Source: Burkholderia arboris (GTDB lineage: Bacteria > Pseudomonadota > Gammaproteobacteria > Burkholderiales > Burkholderiaceae). Taken from it: a stretch of 64,000 bases of DNA. How positions within the stretch are numbered: position 1 is the first letter of the stretch; each line of letters begins with the position of its first letter. A program made the position numbers and the translations under genes. Below the pieces are notes generated by a model. That model worked only from the letters and a program-made list of their open reading frames with translations, did no database searches and was not told where the DNA came from. Location of the stretch: the NCBI RefSeq assembly GCF_902499125.1, contig NZ_CABVPX010000032.1, positions 30,935 to 94,934 of the forward strand, in the 5' to 3' direction. Of the stretch, positions 20,077 to 29,149 are shown one piece after another.

Positions 20077-20109
20077 AAAAAAAACCGCTGCCGGTCGGGC
20101 AGCGGTTTT
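20077..20109 (-). terminator. rpoH terminator
   Basis: AAAACCGCTGCC and GGCAGCGGTTTT form a 12-bp stem with a five-base loop, followed on the minus strand by eight T residues. Located 28 bases after the rpoH stop. Confidence 0.92.
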
Positions 20110-20137
20110 CGATGAGGCGCTCTAAATCGCCGTGGAT

Positions 20138-21073
<936 letters not shown>

Positions 21074-21136
21074 TAAAAAAACTCCTTTGGAATCAGGGAC
21101 AAACCCCCGGTCTCGAATGAGATTCCGTGGGCCATC

Positions 21137-21163
21137 TTAGCACTCCCGCAAGACGAGTGCTAA
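21137..21163. promoter_or_regulatory. CIRCE element (HrcA operator) upstream of rpoH
   Basis: TTAGCACTC-N9-GAGTGCTAA with every arm base matching the consensus. It lies between rpoH (start 21073, leftward) and pagL (start 21436, rightward), closer to rpoH, so rpoH is the likely target. The rest of the 21074-21435 gap holds an AT-rich promoter region but no gene; I could not pick a convincing -35/-10 pair for either side. Confidence 0.92.
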
Positions 21164-21435
21164 TTCCTTAGAGCGGGCGGGGGCATCCGAGTTCCCGGTT
21201 TTTCTATCGATCAAGTGGAGTCGATAGTCTAATCTGCGACAGGAGGCGCGACGCGAAGTTCCGTAAGCCGTTGTTTCTGATGACAATCAGTAGACGATTT
21301 CGATTTTTGTCGTTTTGGAAGGAAGCCATTTCGCTTCGTGATGCCGATCCGAAAAGTCCTTTACCATAACATTCAGTTCGCTCGGGCCAAGCCGTTGCGG
21401 CAGGCTCCATTCAACCCAAAAAGTTGGAGTGTCAG

Positions 21436-22005
21436 ATGAACAATAAGAAGAATCGCCGGCCCCGCAGCCGGCTTGCGCTGCATGCATTGTTGGCAGCGTC
21501 ACTTCTGGGCGGATCGGGTGCGGCGTTTGCGGATCGATGGGGGATCCAGGCGGGCGGCGGGTTTTCGGATCGTCGCGGGATCGACAAGGGCGATCTCGGC
21601 GTCGTGTGGGATCCGGGCTGGAACTGGTGGCAGGTCGGCGGCTGGCACTTCGCGTTTGTCGTCGAAGGGCACGTCGGGTACTGGCACACGGGCGGCAACG
21701 TCCACAGCAGCATCGGCGAATTCGGCGTGACGCCGATGTTCCGCTTCATCAGGAGCGCGGGGGAGATTCGCCCGTTCATCGAGGCCGGCGGTGGTGTGCG
21801 GCTTCTGACACACCCGACGATCTCGAACAATTTTTCGCTGTCGACCGCGTTCCAGTTCGCACCGACTGCGGGCGTCGGCGTGCAGTTCGGCCAACGGCAA
21901 CAGTATCAGGTCGGCTACCGTTTTGAACATGTGTCTAACGCGGGTATCAAAGAGCCGAATCCTGGTATAAATTTCCACCAGTTCTACGTGCAGTACAACT
22001 TCTGA
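21436..22005 (+). CDS. pagL: Lipid A 3-O-deacylase, outer membrane
   Basis: 189 residues: signal peptide (cleavage after AAFA, residue 32) and an eight-stranded barrel-like body. The C-terminal segment YRFEHVSNAGIKEPNPGINFHQFYVQYNF carries the PagL catalytic triad as His165, Ser167 and Glu173, and ends in Phe as outer-membrane barrels do. PagL removes the 3-O-linked acyl chain from lipid A at the outer leaflet. ATG at 21436 is preceded by GGAG at a good distance. It is divergent from rpoH and followed after 45 bases by an NTF2-like gene. Confidence 0.92.
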   Translation: MNNKKNRRPRSRLALHALLAASLLGGSGAAFADRWGIQAGGGFSDRRGIDKGDLGVVWDPGWNWWQVGGWHFAFVVEGHVGYWHTGGNVHSSIGEFGVTPMFRFIRSAGEIRPFIEAGGGVRLLTHPTISNNFSLSTAFQFAPTAGVGVQFGQRQQYQVGYRFEHVSNAGIKEPNPGINFHQFYVQYNF

Positions 22006-22050
22006 TCCGTACGCCCGCGCACGGCGGGCGCGTTGCCGAGGAGTCAGGCG

Positions 22051-22434
22051 ATGGCGAAGGTGATCGATGCGATCCGCGCGCTCGAGCGCGATCGGTTCCG
22101 GGCGATGGTGGACGGGGACGGCGAGGCGCTCGACGCGCTATTGTCGGACAAGGTGTTCTTCGTCCACACCAATGGCAAACGCGAAACCAAGCAGCAGTTC
22201 ATCGACGCCATCGTCGCCGGCCGCCGCCGCTATCGCCAGATCGAAATCCAGTCTCAGGACGTGTTGCCCGTCGGCGACGAAACCTGCGTCGTCACGGGGC
22301 GCGCGTTGATCGAGATGGAAACGAACAACGGCGGTCTGGTCTTCCCGATTGCCTATACCTCCGTCCACACGCACGAGCAGGGCCGCTGGAGCCTGTTCGC
22401 GTGGCAGGCGACGCGGTGCGCGACCGAGACATGA
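22051..22434 (+). CDS. NTF2-like (SnoaL/DUF4440-type) small protein
   Basis: 127 residues predicted to form an NTF2-like cone fold: an N-terminal helix (VIDAIRALERDRFRAMVDGDGEALDALLSDKVFFVHTNG) followed by strands (TKQQFIDAIVAGRRRYRQIEIQSQDV). Such proteins are ketosteroid-isomerase-like binding or catalytic domains of many functions, and nothing here fixes a substrate. ATG at 22051 follows AGGAG at eight bases. It is downstream of pagL in the same direction and ends before a terminator, so it may be expressed with pagL. Confidence 0.8.
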   Translation: MAKVIDAIRALERDRFRAMVDGDGEALDALLSDKVFFVHTNGKRETKQQFIDAIVAGRRRYRQIEIQSQDVLPVGDETCVVTGRALIEMETNNGGLVFPIAYTSVHTHEQGRWSLFAWQATRCATET

Positions 22435-22469
22435 GCGCGCATCGCGCGCCTTTTCATGTCCCCGAATCG

Positions 22470-22493
22470 AGCGGCCTTGTGGGCCGCTTTTTG
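22470..22493 (+). terminator. Terminator after the NTF2-like gene
   Basis: AGCGGCC, five-base loop, GGCCGCT, then a run of T. It ends the pagL/NTF2-like unit and faces the end of leuA. Confidence 0.85.
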
Positions 22494-22577
22494 CTGGCCC
22501 GTGCGGCGCGGATTGCGCGGCGCACGGGCGGTCACGCGCCGCTCGCTGGCATGTCACCCTGAGTCGAAGCCCGGCGG

Positions 22578-24227
22578 TCACGCCGCCACGCGGCGGTCCG
22601 TGCAGTGCCAGACCGAACGGTTGATCGCGCTGACGACCGCGTCGAGCGCGGCGCTCGCCGCATCGGCATGCAGGCCGACCCCGTGCCGCAGCGGCGCATC
22701 GCCGACCCGGCAGCCGACCGATACCGCGATCCGGCCGTCCGTCGTGCGGGCGTGTTCGCACGACGCGACGTCGATCGCGGCGCCGGCGGCCGCTGCAAAT
22801 GCCGCGGCGAAACGTCGCACCGCGTCCTCGGGCGTCGCATCGGCGGCGGGCGCCGCTGCCGCGATCTCGCGGTTCTGCCAGCGTGCGCTGCTGCCGTGGC
22901 GTGCGGCCGGGCCGTCGGTCTCGAAGAATTCGCGTGCGAACAGCGCGCAGATCGCGTCGCCCGTCACTTCCTCGCCCGATGCGTCGGCGAGCGTCTGCAC
23001 TGCATGGCTGAATTCGATCTGCACGCGGCGCGTCGGCGTGAAGCCCATTCCGCGTTCGAGCAGGAACGTCGCGCCGCCCTTGCCGGACTGGCTGTTCACG
23101 CGGATCACCGCGTCGTAGCTGCGGCCGAGGTCGGCCGGGTCGATCGGCAGGTACGGCACTTCCCAGGCCGCGTCGGGGCGCTGCTGCGCGAAGCCCTTGC
23201 GGATCGCATCCTGGTGCGAGCCCGAGAACGCGGTGAACACGAGGTCGCCCGCGTACGGGTGGCGCGGATGCACGGGAATCTGGTTGCAGCGCTCGACGAC
23301 GCGGCGCACCGCGTCGATGTCGGAGAAGTCGAGGCCCGGGTCGATGCCCTGCGTGTAGAGGTTCAGCGCGAGCGTGACGAGATCGACGTTGCCGGTGCGC
23401 TCGCCGTTGCCGAACAGGCAGCCCTCGATGCGGTCGGCGCCCGCGAGCAGCGCGAGTTCGGCGGCCGCGACCGCGGTGCCGCGGTCGTTGTGCGGATGCA
23501 CGGACAGCACGATGCTGTCGCGATACGCGAGGTTGCGGTCCATCCATTCGATCTGGTCGGCGAACACGTTCGGGCTCGCGGCTTCGACGGTGGCCGGCAG
23601 GTTGACGATCATCTTGTGGTCGCGGGTCGGGCGCCACGTCTGCGCGACCGCGTCGCAGATCTCGCGTGCGAACGTCAGCTCGGTCATGCTGAAGGTTTCC
23701 GGCGAGTACTGGAAGGTCCACTGCGTATCGGGGCGCGCGGCCGCGTGTTCCTTGACGATGCGCGTGCCGTCGATCGCGAGCGCCTTCACGTCGTTCTTCG
23801 ACATCCCGAACACGATGCGGCGGAACGACGGGCAGACCGCGTTGTACAGGTGCACGATCGCGCGCGGCACGCCTTCGAGCGCGTCGAACGTGCGGGCGAT
23901 CAGGTCTTCGCGCGACTGCACGAGCACCTCGATCGTCACGTCGTCCGGAATCCGCTTGTCGTCGATCAGCTTGCGGACGAAATCGAAGTCGGTTTGCGAC
24001 GCCGACGGAAAACCGACTTCGATCTCCTTGAACCCGATCGCAACCAGCATCTCGAAGAACTCCAGCTTCTGCTCGATGCTCATCGGCTCGATCAGCGACT
24101 GGTTGCCGTCGCGCAGGTCGGTGCTCATCCACACGGGCGCACGCTCGATGGTGCGGGACGGCCAGCGGCGGCCATTGAGGCGGACGGGCTCGAACGGACG
24201 GTATTTGTCTTGCGGATTGCGCTGCAT
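22578..24227 (-). CDS. leuA: 2-isopropylmalate synthase (long form)
   Basis: Condenses acetyl-CoA with 2-ketoisovalerate in the first committed step of leucine synthesis. 549 residues, the length of the actinobacterial-type LeuA2 rather than the E. coli form. The HMGL catalytic barrel (about 30-300) carries DLRDGNQSL (37-45) and HPHNDRGT (metal-binding histidines), and the C-terminal LeuA dimer/regulatory domain (about 420-549) is present. The start is ATG at 24227 (MQRNPQDKYRPFEPVRLNGR), which matches family N-termini; the frame is open further upstream but that part is the mRNA leader. Leucine-responsive attenuation is suggested by the leader peptide at 24459-24533. Confidence 0.95.
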   Translation of the reverse strand: MQRNPQDKYRPFEPVRLNGRRWPSRTIERAPVWMSTDLRDGNQSLIEPMSIEQKLEFFEMLVAIGFKEIEVGFPSASQTDFDFVRKLIDDKRIPDDVTIEVLVQSREDLIARTFDALEGVPRAIVHLYNAVCPSFRRIVFGMSKNDVKALAIDGTRIVKEHAAARPDTQWTFQYSPETFSMTELTFAREICDAVAQTWRPTRDHKMIVNLPATVEAASPNVFADQIEWMDRNLAYRDSIVLSVHPHNDRGTAVAAAELALLAGADRIEGCLFGNGERTGNVDLVTLALNLYTQGIDPGLDFSDIDAVRRVVERCNQIPVHPRHPYAGDLVFTAFSGSHQDAIRKGFAQQRPDAAWEVPYLPIDPADLGRSYDAVIRVNSQSGKGGATFLLERGMGFTPTRRVQIEFSHAVQTLADASGEEVTGDAICALFAREFFETDGPAARHGSSARWQNREIAAAAPAADATPEDAVRRFAAAFAAAAGAAIDVASCEHARTTDGRIAVSVGCRVGDAPLRHGVGLHADAASAALDAVVSAINRSVWHCTDRRVAA

Positions 24228-24445
24228 CTTCTGGACCTCGGGTCTCAAGTCGCGAGCGAAGACGGGCGGCATGGGCGACGGTTGGCGCTGCCTCGCACCG
24301 CCGCGCGCAATGGCGCCGCAGATGCGGATGATCTTCGCGAATCGGCCGACGGATAGACGGACGAATGCTGACGACTTCGGTTGTAAAAACTGCGAGAGGG
24401 GTACTGCGAGGAACTGCTGGGAGGGACCGTGCGGACAGCACACGG

Positions 24446-24475
24446 CGCTACGACAGCCTTAGGCTAGTCGTAGCG
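24446..24475 (-). promoter_or_regulatory. Leader hairpin over the leucine codons of leuL
   Basis: CGCTACGAC (with a single bulged T) plus AGCC pairs with GGCT plus GTCGTAGCG, placing the leader-peptide stop codon TAA in the loop. A ribosome stalled at the CTA codons would block this stem. I find no clear GC-stem plus T-run terminator between it and leuA; a TTTTT run at 24385-24389 lacks a stem, so the second element could be Rho-dependent or a structure I cannot see. Confidence 0.65.
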
Positions 24476-24533
24476 ATAGCGGCCGCGCTAGGCGGCCGGA
24501 GGTAATTCGGAGGGTGTTCGGAAAGGAACGCAT
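24459..24533 (-). CDS. leuL: leuA leader peptide with four CTA leucine codons
   Basis: A 24-residue ORF, MRSFPNTLRITSG then RLARPLSLRLA and stop. The last ten residues contain four leucines, all written CTA, a codon avoided elsewhere in this GC-rich window, plus one CTC earlier. The ORF ends 231 bases before the leuA start. A TTGACA-N18-TAGAGT promoter places the transcription start at or within two bases of its ATG, so it is probably leaderless. A hairpin overlaps the leucine codons and stop. Together these are the marks of transcription attenuation by leucyl-tRNA supply. Not known to me in this lineage. Confidence 0.8.
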   Translation of the reverse strand: MRSFPNTLRITSGRLARPLSLRLA

Positions 24534-24540
24534 GGCGACC

Positions 24541-24570
24541 ACTCTATGCCAGGATGCGGCAGTGTGTCAA
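24541..24570 (-). promoter_or_regulatory. leuL-leuA promoter
   Basis: On the minus strand a perfect TTGACA (24565-24570), an 18-base spacer and TAGAGT (24541-24546). Seven bases separate the -10 from the leuL ATG, predicting transcription start at about 24533-24535. Confidence 0.75.
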
Positions 24571-24607
24571 ATGGTCGGGATAAAGGGGCGGGTCGCCGGC
24601 CGTGCCG

Positions 24608-25582
24608 TCAGCGCGCGATACGGGCGATCTGCACGATCGTCGCGACCTGCCGCGAAACCGTGTCCGGCACCGGCACCTCGCCGCGCAGCACGGCGTCCGT
24701 CCACGCGGCCGTGGTCGCCGCATCGCGCGATTCGGGCAGCGCGACGGGCGGCGCATCGGTCGACGAACGTTCGGCCTCGATCAGCGTGTCGCACGCGCCG
24801 TCGTGCAGCCAGTCGACCTGCACCTGGCGCCGCGTGTCGGCGACGGCTTCGCCCTCGGTGCCGCGCGCGAGCAGCGCGCCGCCGAGCGCGGCGTCCGGAT
24901 GATCGCGGAACAGCTGCGCGAGGCTGTCACGGTACGGCGGATGCGTGTAGTTGACGAGCCGCAGCCCGGCCGGCGCGAACGGCTGCAGGATCTTCACGAG
25001 CGTGTGCGTCGAATTGCGTACGCCGAGTACGCTGCGCATCGACAGCAGGTGTGCAAGGCGCGGCGCCAGGACTTCGATCGGTGCGAACGCGACGCGGCGC
25101 TCGGCGAGCATGTCTTCGATCGCATCGTGCGACGTCGACGGCGCGAGCGACAGTGCCGAGAAAATTTCCGCGCTCGTCACGCGGCCCGGATCGCGCTCCA
25201 CACCGTGCACGAGCACCGGCACGCCTTCGCGCGCGAGCAGCAGCGCGAGCAGCGGCACGAGGTTCGGCTGCTTGCGCGCACCGTTGTAGCTCGGGATCGC
25301 CACCGGGCGGAATGCCGCGTCCTGCACATGCACGGGCTCGAACGATGCCTGCGCGGCGGCGAGCATCGCGGCCAGTTCGTCGGCGGATTCGCCTTTCAGC
25401 CGATAGGCGATCAGGATCGCGCCCAGTTCGACGTCCGACACGCGTGCGTCGAGCATTGCGCGATAGAGCTCGAACGTGTCCTCGGCGGACAGCGCGCGCG
25501 CGCCGTGCGGGCCGCGGCCGATTTCCTTGATGAAGCGGGCGCACGGGAACGGAGCGGTGGCGGGATCGTGGGAAGCGGTCAT
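24608..25582 (-). CDS. ybiB: YbiB/TrpD2-type DNA-binding protein
   Basis: 324 residues resembling E. coli YbiB, a protein with the fold of anthranilate phosphoribosyltransferase (TrpD) that binds nucleic acid rather than substrate. An N-terminal helical domain (FIKEIGRGPHGARALSAEDTFELYRAMLDARVSDVELGAILIAYRLKGESADELAAM) is followed by the TrpD-like alpha/beta domain (SYNGARKQPNLVPLLALLLAREGVPVLVHG). The usual TrpD glycine-rich phosphoribosyl loop is replaced by SYNGARKQ. ATG at 25582 was chosen by family length. It is divergent from maiA and downstream of nothing obvious in the leucine unit. Confidence 0.85.
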   Translation of the reverse strand: MTASHDPATAPFPCARFIKEIGRGPHGARALSAEDTFELYRAMLDARVSDVELGAILIAYRLKGESADELAAMLAAAQASFEPVHVQDAAFRPVAIPSYNGARKQPNLVPLLALLLAREGVPVLVHGVERDPGRVTSAEIFSALSLAPSTSHDAIEDMLAERRVAFAPIEVLAPRLAHLLSMRSVLGVRNSTHTLVKILQPFAPAGLRLVNYTHPPYRDSLAQLFRDHPDAALGGALLARGTEGEAVADTRRQVQVDWLHDGACDTLIEAERSSTDAPPVALPESRDAATTAAWTDAVLRGEVPVPDTVSRQVATIVQIARIAR

Positions 25583-25761
25583 CGGGGCGTGGGGCGGGCG
25601 GCCGGCATCGGGCCGCGCGGTGAGCGGTGAGGAATGCCCCGAGTATCGCACGGGCGCAGGCGCGCATCGTGCCGCGCTACACTCTGGGTCCCGGCGGTGC
25701 GCGCGCCGGCTGCGCCGCGCCCGTGCCGTTGCCGGCCGAATACGACTACGAGAGACATCCC

Positions 25762-26406
25762 ATGAAGCTCTACAGCTATTTCCGCAGTTCCGCGTCGTAC
25801 CGCGTGCGGATTGCCCTGAACCTGAAGCGGCTGCCGTTCGACTATGTCCCCGTGCACATGCTGCGCGACGGCGGCGAGCAACTGAAGGACGCGTACCGCG
25901 CACTGAACCCGGATGCGGTCGTGCCGACGCTGATCGACGACGACGCGACGCTGCAGCAGTCGCTCGCGATCATCGAGTATCTCGAGGAAACCCATCCCGA
26001 GCCCGCGCTGCTGCCGAAGGAGCCGGTCGATCGCGCGTACGTGCGCGCGGTCGCCCTGCAGATCGCGTGCGAAATCCATCCGCTCAACAACCTGCGCGTG
26101 CTGAAGTACCTGAAGCACACGCTGAAGGTGCCCGAGGAGGCGAAGAACGCGTGGTACCGGCACTGGATCGAGGCCGGCTTCGAAACGCTCGAGTCGCGTC
26201 TCGCGAACGATCCGCGCACCGGCAAGCTGGTTTTCGGCGACACGCCGACGCTCGCCGACGTGTGCCTCGTGCCGCAGGTGTTCAACGCGAACCGCTTCTC
26301 GATCGATACCACGCGCTTTCCGACGATCCAGCGGATCGTCGATCATGCCGCGACGCTCGACGCGTTCAAGGCCGCCGAGCCGGGCGTGCAGCCCGACGCG
26401 GAGTGA
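25762..26406 (+). CDS. maiA: Maleylacetoacetate isomerase
   Basis: 214 residues of the zeta-class glutathione S-transferase fold, beginning MKLYSYFRSSASYRVRIALN with the SSxxxRVRIAL glutathione-site signature of MaiA. It isomerises maleylacetoacetate to fumarylacetoacetate in tyrosine/homogentisate breakdown. No other gene of that pathway is in the window, so it acts with products encoded elsewhere. ATG at 25762 is in an intergenic region divergent from ybiB, and the 3' end faces the ftsY terminator. Confidence 0.95.
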   Translation: MKLYSYFRSSASYRVRIALNLKRLPFDYVPVHMLRDGGEQLKDAYRALNPDAVVPTLIDDDATLQQSLAIIEYLEETHPEPALLPKEPVDRAYVRAVALQIACEIHPLNNLRVLKYLKHTLKVPEEAKNAWYRHWIEAGFETLESRLANDPRTGKLVFGDTPTLADVCLVPQVFNANRFSIDTTRFPTIQRIVDHAATLDAFKAAEPGVQPDAE

Positions 26407-26445
26407 GCGCGGCGCACCCGCTGCGAGCATGAGCGCGCACGCATG

Positions 26446-26468
26446 AAAAAGGGCGCCCGAAGGCGCCC
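26446..26468 (-). terminator. ftsY terminator between convergent maiA and ftsY
   Basis: GGGCGCC-CGAA-GGCGCCC with five A residues before it on the plus strand, that is a T-run following the stem on the minus strand. It ends ftsY transcription and may also weaken readthrough from maiA. Confidence 0.88.
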
Positions 26469-26491
26469 CGTGCGATGCGTGCCGACGAGGT

Positions 26492-27649
26492 TCAGCCGAG
26501 CAACGCGTCCGCGAATTCCACCGCGCTGAACGGCTGCAGATCCTCGACCTTTTCGCCGACGCCGATGAAGTAGACGGGCACCGGTCGTTGCCGCGCGATC
26601 GCGGCGAGGATCCCGCCCTTCGCGGTGCCGTCGAGCTTCGTGACGATCAGGCCGGTGAGGCCGAGCGCGTCGTCGAATGCCTTCACCTGCGTGAGTGCGT
26701 TCTGGCCGGTGTTCGCGTCGATCACCAGCAGCACTTCGTGCGGCGCGCCGTCGTGCGCCTTCGAGATCACGCGCTTCACCTTCTTCAGCTCTTCCATCAG
26801 GTGAATCTGCGTCGGCAGGCGGCCGGCCGTGTCGGCCATCATCACGTCGATCTTGCGCGCGCGCGCGGCGCTGACCGCGTCGAAGATCACCGCGGCCGGA
26901 TCGCCGCTTTCCTGCTGCACGACCGTCACGTTGTTGCGCTCGCCCCAGACCGAGAGCTGCTCGCGTGCGGCCGCGCGGAACGTGTCGCCCGCGGCCAGCA
27001 GCACCGACTGGTCGAAGCTCTGCAGATGCTTCGCGAGCTTGCCGATGCTGGTCGTCTTGCCCGCGCCGTTCACGCCGGTGATCATCATCACGAGCGGCTG
27101 CGCGCGGCCGAGCATCAGCGATTTCTCGAGCGGCGTCAGCAGCTCGACGAGCAGGTCATGCAGCGCGTCCTTCACCTGCTGCGGGTCGGTCAGCCGGGCC
27201 GTGCGCACCTTTTCGCGCAGCGCGCCGAGCAGGTACTCGGTCGCATCGACGCCCGCGTCGGACATCAGCAGCGCGGTTTCGAGCTCCTCGTACAGATCCT
27301 CGTCGATCTTCGTGTTGACGAACACGCCGGTGATGCTCGAGCCCGTCTTCGCGAGCCCCGTTTTCAGGCGCGCGAGCCAGGACTTCTTCGCCGACGCGTC
27401 CTGCAGCGGCGGCGGGACGATCTCGACCGTCTCGACGACTTCGTCGCGGCCGTCGTTGGTCGGCGTGACCGTCACGACGACGGCCGGCGCGGCCGGTTGC
27501 ACGGGCGCTTGCGGCACATCGGCCGCGGGCGCCGCATCGCGCGCAGGCGCGGCATCGGACGGCTCGTCCGCTTGCTGCGCGTCGGCCGATTGCGATTCCG
27601 CCGGATCGGGCTCCTGCGATTTCTTGAATCGTTTGAAGAAACTGAACAT
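26492..27649 (-). CDS. ftsY: Signal recognition particle receptor FtsY
   Basis: 385 residues: an acidic/alanine-rich, poorly conserved A domain (about 1-80), then the NG GTPase with P-loop GVNGAGKTTSIGKL (near 195), DTAGRLPTQ and TKLDGTAKGG. It docks SRP-ribosome complexes at the inner membrane for co-translational protein insertion. ATG at 27649 begins MFSFFKRFKKSQE. Divergent from rsmD, an arrangement common in beta-proteobacteria. Confidence 0.97.
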   Translation of the reverse strand: MFSFFKRFKKSQEPDPAESQSADAQQADEPSDAAPARDAAPAADVPQAPVQPAAPAVVVTVTPTNDGRDEVVETVEIVPPPLQDASAKKSWLARLKTGLAKTGSSITGVFVNTKIDEDLYEELETALLMSDAGVDATEYLLGALREKVRTARLTDPQQVKDALHDLLVELLTPLEKSLMLGRAQPLVMMITGVNGAGKTTSIGKLAKHLQSFDQSVLLAAGDTFRAAAREQLSVWGERNNVTVVQQESGDPAAVIFDAVSAARARKIDVMMADTAGRLPTQIHLMEELKKVKRVISKAHDGAPHEVLLVIDANTGQNALTQVKAFDDALGLTGLIVTKLDGTAKGGILAAIARQRPVPVYFIGVGEKVEDLQPFSAVEFADALLG

Positions 27650-27866
27650 GGTCTGACGTCGGGAAGAGGGCAGGCCCGCCGGGAGGGGCGGGGCGCCGGA
27701 CGGGCCGTTCTGCGTTCGCGCGGGCGCGGCGCACGGCGGCCGAAACCGTGCATTTTATCAGTGCGGCGTGGCGCTCGCGTCAGTGCGCGTTGCCGCTGTG
27801 GTAACGTGCGCCTGTTTGGCGGTGCGCCCCTGTGCGTACCCGGTCCCTCCGTCGTCGATATTCCGT

Positions 27867-28481
27867 ATGTCCCGTTCCTCTTCCGGCCGCCCGGCGGCCC
27901 CTCCTGCCCGCGGCAAGCCGCACACGATCCGCATCATCGGCGGTGACTGGAAGCGCACGCCGCTCGCGGTGCTCGATCTCGACGGCCTGCGGCCAACGCC
28001 CGATCGCGTGCGCGAGACGCTGTTCAACTGGCTCGGCCAGGATCTCGAAGGCCGCCGCTGCCTCGACCTGTTCGCGGGCACCGGCGCGCTCGGTTTCGAG
28101 GCCGCGTCGCGCGGCGCGGCGAGCGTCGTGATGGTCGAGCGCCACCCGCGCGCCGCACAGCAGCTGCGGGCGATCAAGGACAAGCTCGGCGCCCGCTCGG
28201 TCGAAGTCGCCGAAGCCGATGCGCTGCGGCTCGCGGCCGGGCTCACGCCCGGTGCGTTCGACGTCGTGTTTCTCGATCCGCCGTTCGGCGAACCGGCCGT
28301 GCTCGATCGCGCGGTCGCGCTGGCGGCGCCGCTCGTCGCGGCGGGCGGCGCGCTGTACGTCGAAACGGGGGCGGAACTCGACCCGGCCGCGCACGAGGCG
28401 CTCGCCGGCTGGCAAGTGGAGAAGCACGGCAAGGCGGGTGCGGTTCACTATCATTTGCTGCGGCGCGAAAATGATGAATAA
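27867..28481 (+). CDS. rsmD: 16S rRNA (guanine(966)-N(2))-methyltransferase
   Basis: 204 residues with SAM-binding motif DLFAGTGALGFEAASRGA (near 70) and the catalytic motif DPPFGEP (near 138) of the N2-G methyltransferases. It methylates G966 of 16S rRNA during 30S assembly. ATG at 27867 (MSRSSSGRPAAPPARGKPHTIRIIGG) gives the usual N-terminal length; an open frame further upstream lacks family similarity. Followed 111 bases later by coaD, the common rsmD-coaD neighbourhood. Confidence 0.95.
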   Translation: MSRSSSGRPAAPPARGKPHTIRIIGGDWKRTPLAVLDLDGLRPTPDRVRETLFNWLGQDLEGRRCLDLFAGTGALGFEAASRGAASVVMVERHPRAAQQLRAIKDKLGARSVEVAEADALRLAAGLTPGAFDVVFLDPPFGEPAVLDRAVALAAPLVAAGGALYVETGAELDPAAHEALAGWQVEKHGKAGAVHYHLLRRENDE

Positions 28482-28592
28482 TGCGCGTTCCATACGAGGC
28501 GGCGCGCCGCAAAGGCGACGCATGCCCATCCCGGCAGCGGCGTGCGCATCGCGCGGCTGCCATCCCGTTTGCGTGATGACAGGAGGAGCGAC

Positions 28593-29090
28593 ATGGTAGT
28601 CGCCGTGTATCCCGGTACGTTCGATCCGCTGACGCGCGGGCACGAAGACCTCGTGCGGCGTGCGTCGAGCATTTTTGATACGCTGGTTGTGGGCGTTGCC
28701 GACAGCCGCGCGAAAAAGCCGTTCTTCTCGCTCGAAGAACGTCTGACGATTGCGAACGAGGTGCTCGGCCATTATCCGAACGTGAAGGTGATGAGTTTCA
28801 CCGGCCTCCTGAAGGATTTCGTCCGGACCAACAACGCGCGCGTGATCGTGCGCGGCCTGCGCGCCGTGTCCGATTTCGAATATGAGTTCCAGATGGCGGG
28901 GATGAACCGCTACCTGTTGCCCGACGTCGAGACGATGTTCATGACGCCGTCCGATCAGTACCAGTTCATCTCGGGGACGATCGTGCGCGAAATCGCGCAG
29001 TTGGGCGGCGATGTCAGCAAGTTCGTGTTTCCGTCCGTCGAGAAGTGGCTGACCGAGAAAGTGACGGCGATGGGAGGCCCTGCCGCGTAA
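28593..29090 (+). CDS. coaD: Phosphopantetheine adenylyltransferase
   Basis: 165 residues of the nucleotidyltransferase fold with TFDPLTRGHEDL (the HxGH-type ATP motif) at 9-20 and the C-terminal ISGTIVREI motif near 130. It makes dephospho-CoA from 4'-phosphopantetheine and ATP, the penultimate CoA step. Start ATG follows a strong AGGAGG ribosome-binding site at 28581-28586. Sequence and length are normal. Confidence 0.97.
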   Translation: MVVAVYPGTFDPLTRGHEDLVRRASSIFDTLVVGVADSRAKKPFFSLEERLTIANEVLGHYPNVKVMSFTGLLKDFVRTNNARVIVRGLRAVSDFEYEFQMAGMNRYLLPDVETMFMTPSDQYQFISGTIVREIAQLGGDVSKFVFPSVEKWLTEKVTAMGGPAA

Positions 29091-29149
29091 TGCGGCGCCG
29101 GCCGGTTTCGTTGCGAAGCCGGCCACTGGCCTGAAGAAGTGAGATCAGT

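Noticed and set aside
24370..24420. Intrinsic terminator of the leuL attenuator
   Set aside because: A TTTTT run exists on the minus strand, but the preceding CTCGCAG copies are direct, not inverted, so no stem forms.
24228..24443. N-terminal extension of leuA by 72 codons
   Set aside because: No family similarity before MQRNPQDKY, and the extension would overrun the region after the leader peptide; treated as mRNA leader.
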